A stretch of DNA of 6,168 nucleotides from Rhizorhapis sp. SPR117 (GTDB taxonomy: Bacteria > Pseudomonadota > Alphaproteobacteria > Sphingomonadales > Sphingomonadaceae): NCBI RefSeq assembly GCF_021742065.1, contig NZ_JAKKIE010000110.1:1-6168 (forward strand), in the 5' to 3' direction. Below the pieces are notes generated by a model, which was not told where the DNA came from, made no database searches, and worked only from the letters and a program-made list of their open reading frames with translations. This document shows, piece by piece, positions 5,276 through 6,168 of the stretch. The first letter of the stretch is position 1. Each line of letters begins with the position of its first letter. The translations under genes were made by a program, and so were the position numbers.

Positions 5276-5580
5276 CGCGCTCCTTTGATGCCCACACCAT
5301 CGTCTGGCGCGGCGTCACCATCGAAATCCGTTACGAGGAACGATGGCTCGGGACCGAAGGCCCGTTCAGCACCGCCCATCTGGAGCTGCACGTCCTGTCC
5401 CCGGACAAAGCGCCGTTGCCCGTTACCGATACCGGCTACCGCTCGCACTTCATCGCGGCATCGGTGATTGCCGAAGCGGGCGGACCGGTAGCCTTCGTGC
5501 AGGCCTGGCTCGACCATGAGGCCGAGACCAAAGCGTGGAAAGAAAAGGAAGCGGCGGCGCGGCAGATGACACTTTTCTAG
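5272..5580 (+). CDS. Hypothetical protein (102 aa) ending in a clamp-binding-like QMTLF
   Basis: The ATG at 5272 overlaps the previous stop codon by four bases; TAG ends at 5580. The N-terminal half is probably beta-rich (TIVWRGVTIEIRYEERWLG, residues 9-27, then HLELHVLSP). The middle is PLPVTDTGYRSHFIAAS (48-64) and GGPVAFVQAWLDHE (70-83), followed by a charged helix. I recall this GYRSHF...GGPVAFVxAWLD family from alphaproteobacterial plasmids and islands, with unknown function. The last five residues, QMTLF (98-102), fit the loose QLxLF consensus by which proteins bind the DNA polymerase sliding clamp (DnaN), here at a free C-terminus after a charged helix. That suggests, but does not show, a link with replication or repair. 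A strong hairpin follows 22 bases later. Confidence 0.83.
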   Translation: MTRSFDAHTIVWRGVTIEIRYEERWLGTEGPFSTAHLELHVLSPDKAPLPVTDTGYRSHFIAASVIAEAGGPVAFVQAWLDHEAETKAWKEKEAAARQMTLF

Positions 5581-5602
5581 CCGCGCGCTGCGGACATGAA
5601 AA

Positions 5603-5647
5603 CGGCGCGCCCCGAGCGGAGCGGGGCGCGCCGATCTCACTATTTTT
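5603..5647 (+). terminator. Strong hairpin terminator after the 5272 gene
   Basis: A perfect 12-bp stem, cggcgcgccccg (5603-5614) with cggggcgcgccg (5622-5633), has a 7-base loop. A T run (5643-5647) follows after 9 bases. The distance is longer than ideal, but the stem is very strong and lies right after the operon end. Confidence 0.7.
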
Positions 5648-5684
5648 CGCAATTACAAATAGCGGAAGATTTCATTCTTCTGGA

Positions 5685-5740
5685 AAGTAATATCATGAAT
5701 TACTTGGTGAACTGTGTATTTAAGATGTATATCTAAATAC
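5685..5740 (+). promoter_or_regulatory. Promoter with two operator-like dyads for the 5776 gene
   Basis: TTGGTG (5704-5709) and TATATC (5728-5733) are 18 bases apart in an AT-rich patch. Dyad 1, aagtaat/attactt (5685-5691, 5699-5705), overlaps the -35 box. Dyad 2, gtatttaagat/atctaaatac (5716-5726, 5731-5740, one extra base), covers the -10 box. This layout suits a repressor that blocks polymerase. The AT-rich composition differs sharply from the flanking GC-rich genes. Confidence 0.45.
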
Positions 5741-5743
5741 CAT

Positions 5744-5784
5744 TATGAATAAGCATAAGCAGACATGAGGTAAGTATGAATAAG
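5744..5784 (+). repeat. Duplicated tatgaataag carrying the start codon; short upstream frame
   Basis: tatgaataag occurs at 5744-5753 and at 5775-5784, the latter at the start codon of the 5776 gene. The first copy opens a 7-codon frame (5745-5768) reading MNKHKQT, whose TGA overlaps the gagg ribosome site of the gene. It lacks its own ribosome site, so translation of it is doubtful. Confidence 0.4.
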
Positions 5785-6021
5785 AATGAGAAAGTCTTGT
5801 CCTGTGCGGGCGGAGCAATCATTACCGGCGCGTCTGGCGCTTATGCCGTCTCTTTGGTTTTCAATGCGGCCGCCCTTTCAACTATTGGCGTTGCTTTCGC
5901 TGCTACGGCGGCTGTCGCAAATCTCGCCATTTGTGGAGCTTGCCTCTATGTTGCGGCTCGTGCCATCAAAAGCGGTAAACCCGCGCCAAAGGACAGGCCC
6001 AATCGGGATATCGAGCCCTGA
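5776..6021 (+). CDS. Small Gly/Ala-rich membrane protein of unknown function (81 aa)
   Basis: The ATG at 5776 follows gagg (5767-5770) with 5 bases between; TGA ends at 6021. After a short charged start (MNKNEK), residues 8-29 and 33-60 are two hydrophobic stretches rich in glycine and alanine (AGGAIITGASGAYAVSLVF, then ALSTIGVAFAATAAVANLAI). The tail is basic and proline-rich (SGKPAPKDRPNRDIEP). It is probably a two-helix inner-membrane hairpin with both ends on the cytoplasmic side. Such peptides include toxins, immunity or holin-like proteins and plain small membrane proteins; nothing here decides between them. It stands alone with its own AT-rich, dyad-bearing promoter region. Confidence 0.7.
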   Translation: MNKNEKVLSCAGGAIITGASGAYAVSLVFNAAALSTIGVAFAATAAVANLAICGACLYVAARAIKSGKPAPKDRPNRDIEP

Positions 6022-6070
6022 CCCTTGGAATGGATGACGGCCCCCGGATTAGAGAAACCTGAATAGTCGC

Positions 6071-6165
6071 TATACTTTTGCGGACTTCGATTTTAGAGTC
6101 CTCTTGGAGGAGGAACCCCTCCGACTTCAGTCGGATACTGGCTTTAGCCTTAGACTCGGCCAGTA
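6071..6165 (+). other. Run of hairpins after a -10-like box at the window edge
   Basis: TATACT (6071-6076; 5 of 6 to TATAAT, with no good -35 seen) is followed by four short stems: ggact/agtcc (6082-6086, 6097-6101), ggagg/cctcc (6106-6110, 6118-6122), ccgac/gtcgg (6121-6125, 6130-6134; shares two bases with the previous one) and tactggc/gccagta (6136-6142, 6159-6165). It could be a small RNA or the leader of a gene beyond the window. Confidence 0.3.
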
Positions 6166-6168
6166 GCC

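Overview
The window looks like part of an accessory region (plasmid or genomic island) of a GC-rich alphaproteobacterium. That placement is an inference from three things: high GC and codon use, cgaaaggag-type ribosome sites, and small gene families I remember from alphaproteobacterial plasmids and islands (sphingomonads, rhizobia and relatives). No housekeeping gene pins down the species. A lower-GC block at about 3510-5020 is a separate acquisition, an IS110-family insertion sequence.

Layout. 3-905 (+) is the C-terminal part of a secreted RTX calcium-binding protein with a type I secretion target domain, closed by a hairpin at 933-958. 959-1177 is a GC-rich, strongly self-complementary leader to a small gene at 1178-1543 (+) whose protein begins MGLDMY. 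A two-way terminator at 1555-1584 separates it from two minus-strand genes: 2705-2208, which has a leaderless-type promoter, and 2122-1586, which has a CopG-like N-terminus. 2706-3205 is a long non-coding stretch ending in a second structured leader, before the 89-residue gene at 3206-3475 (+). Next come a hairpin (3482-3509), the IS110-family element (about 3509-5019, transposase 3597-4643), and two translationally coupled small genes, 5066-5275 and 5272-5580 (+), closed by a strong hairpin. An AT-rich promoter region with two dyads precedes a small Gly/Ala-rich membrane protein (5776-6021). The window ends in a run of hairpins (6082-6165).

How they may work together. The genes at 1178, 3206 and 5066 share an identical 9-base ribosome-site context, cgaaaggag. 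The leaders of the first two also carry its complement (cctttcgt or cctttcgct), so each can fold to hide its own ribosome site. In the 3206 leader the pairings are mutually exclusive in the manner of a riboswitch or attenuator. The genes at 3206, 5066 and 5272 were probably one compact operon before the IS110 element inserted into the hairpin between the first two: an 8-bp repeat (ccgcatta) flanks the element. IS110-family recombinases are guided by an RNA from the element's own non-coding end. Here the only stretch long enough is the 376 bases downstream of the transposase, as in the IS1111 subgroup. The strongest candidates for something undescribed are the paired ribosome-site-hiding leaders and this downstream guide-RNA region.
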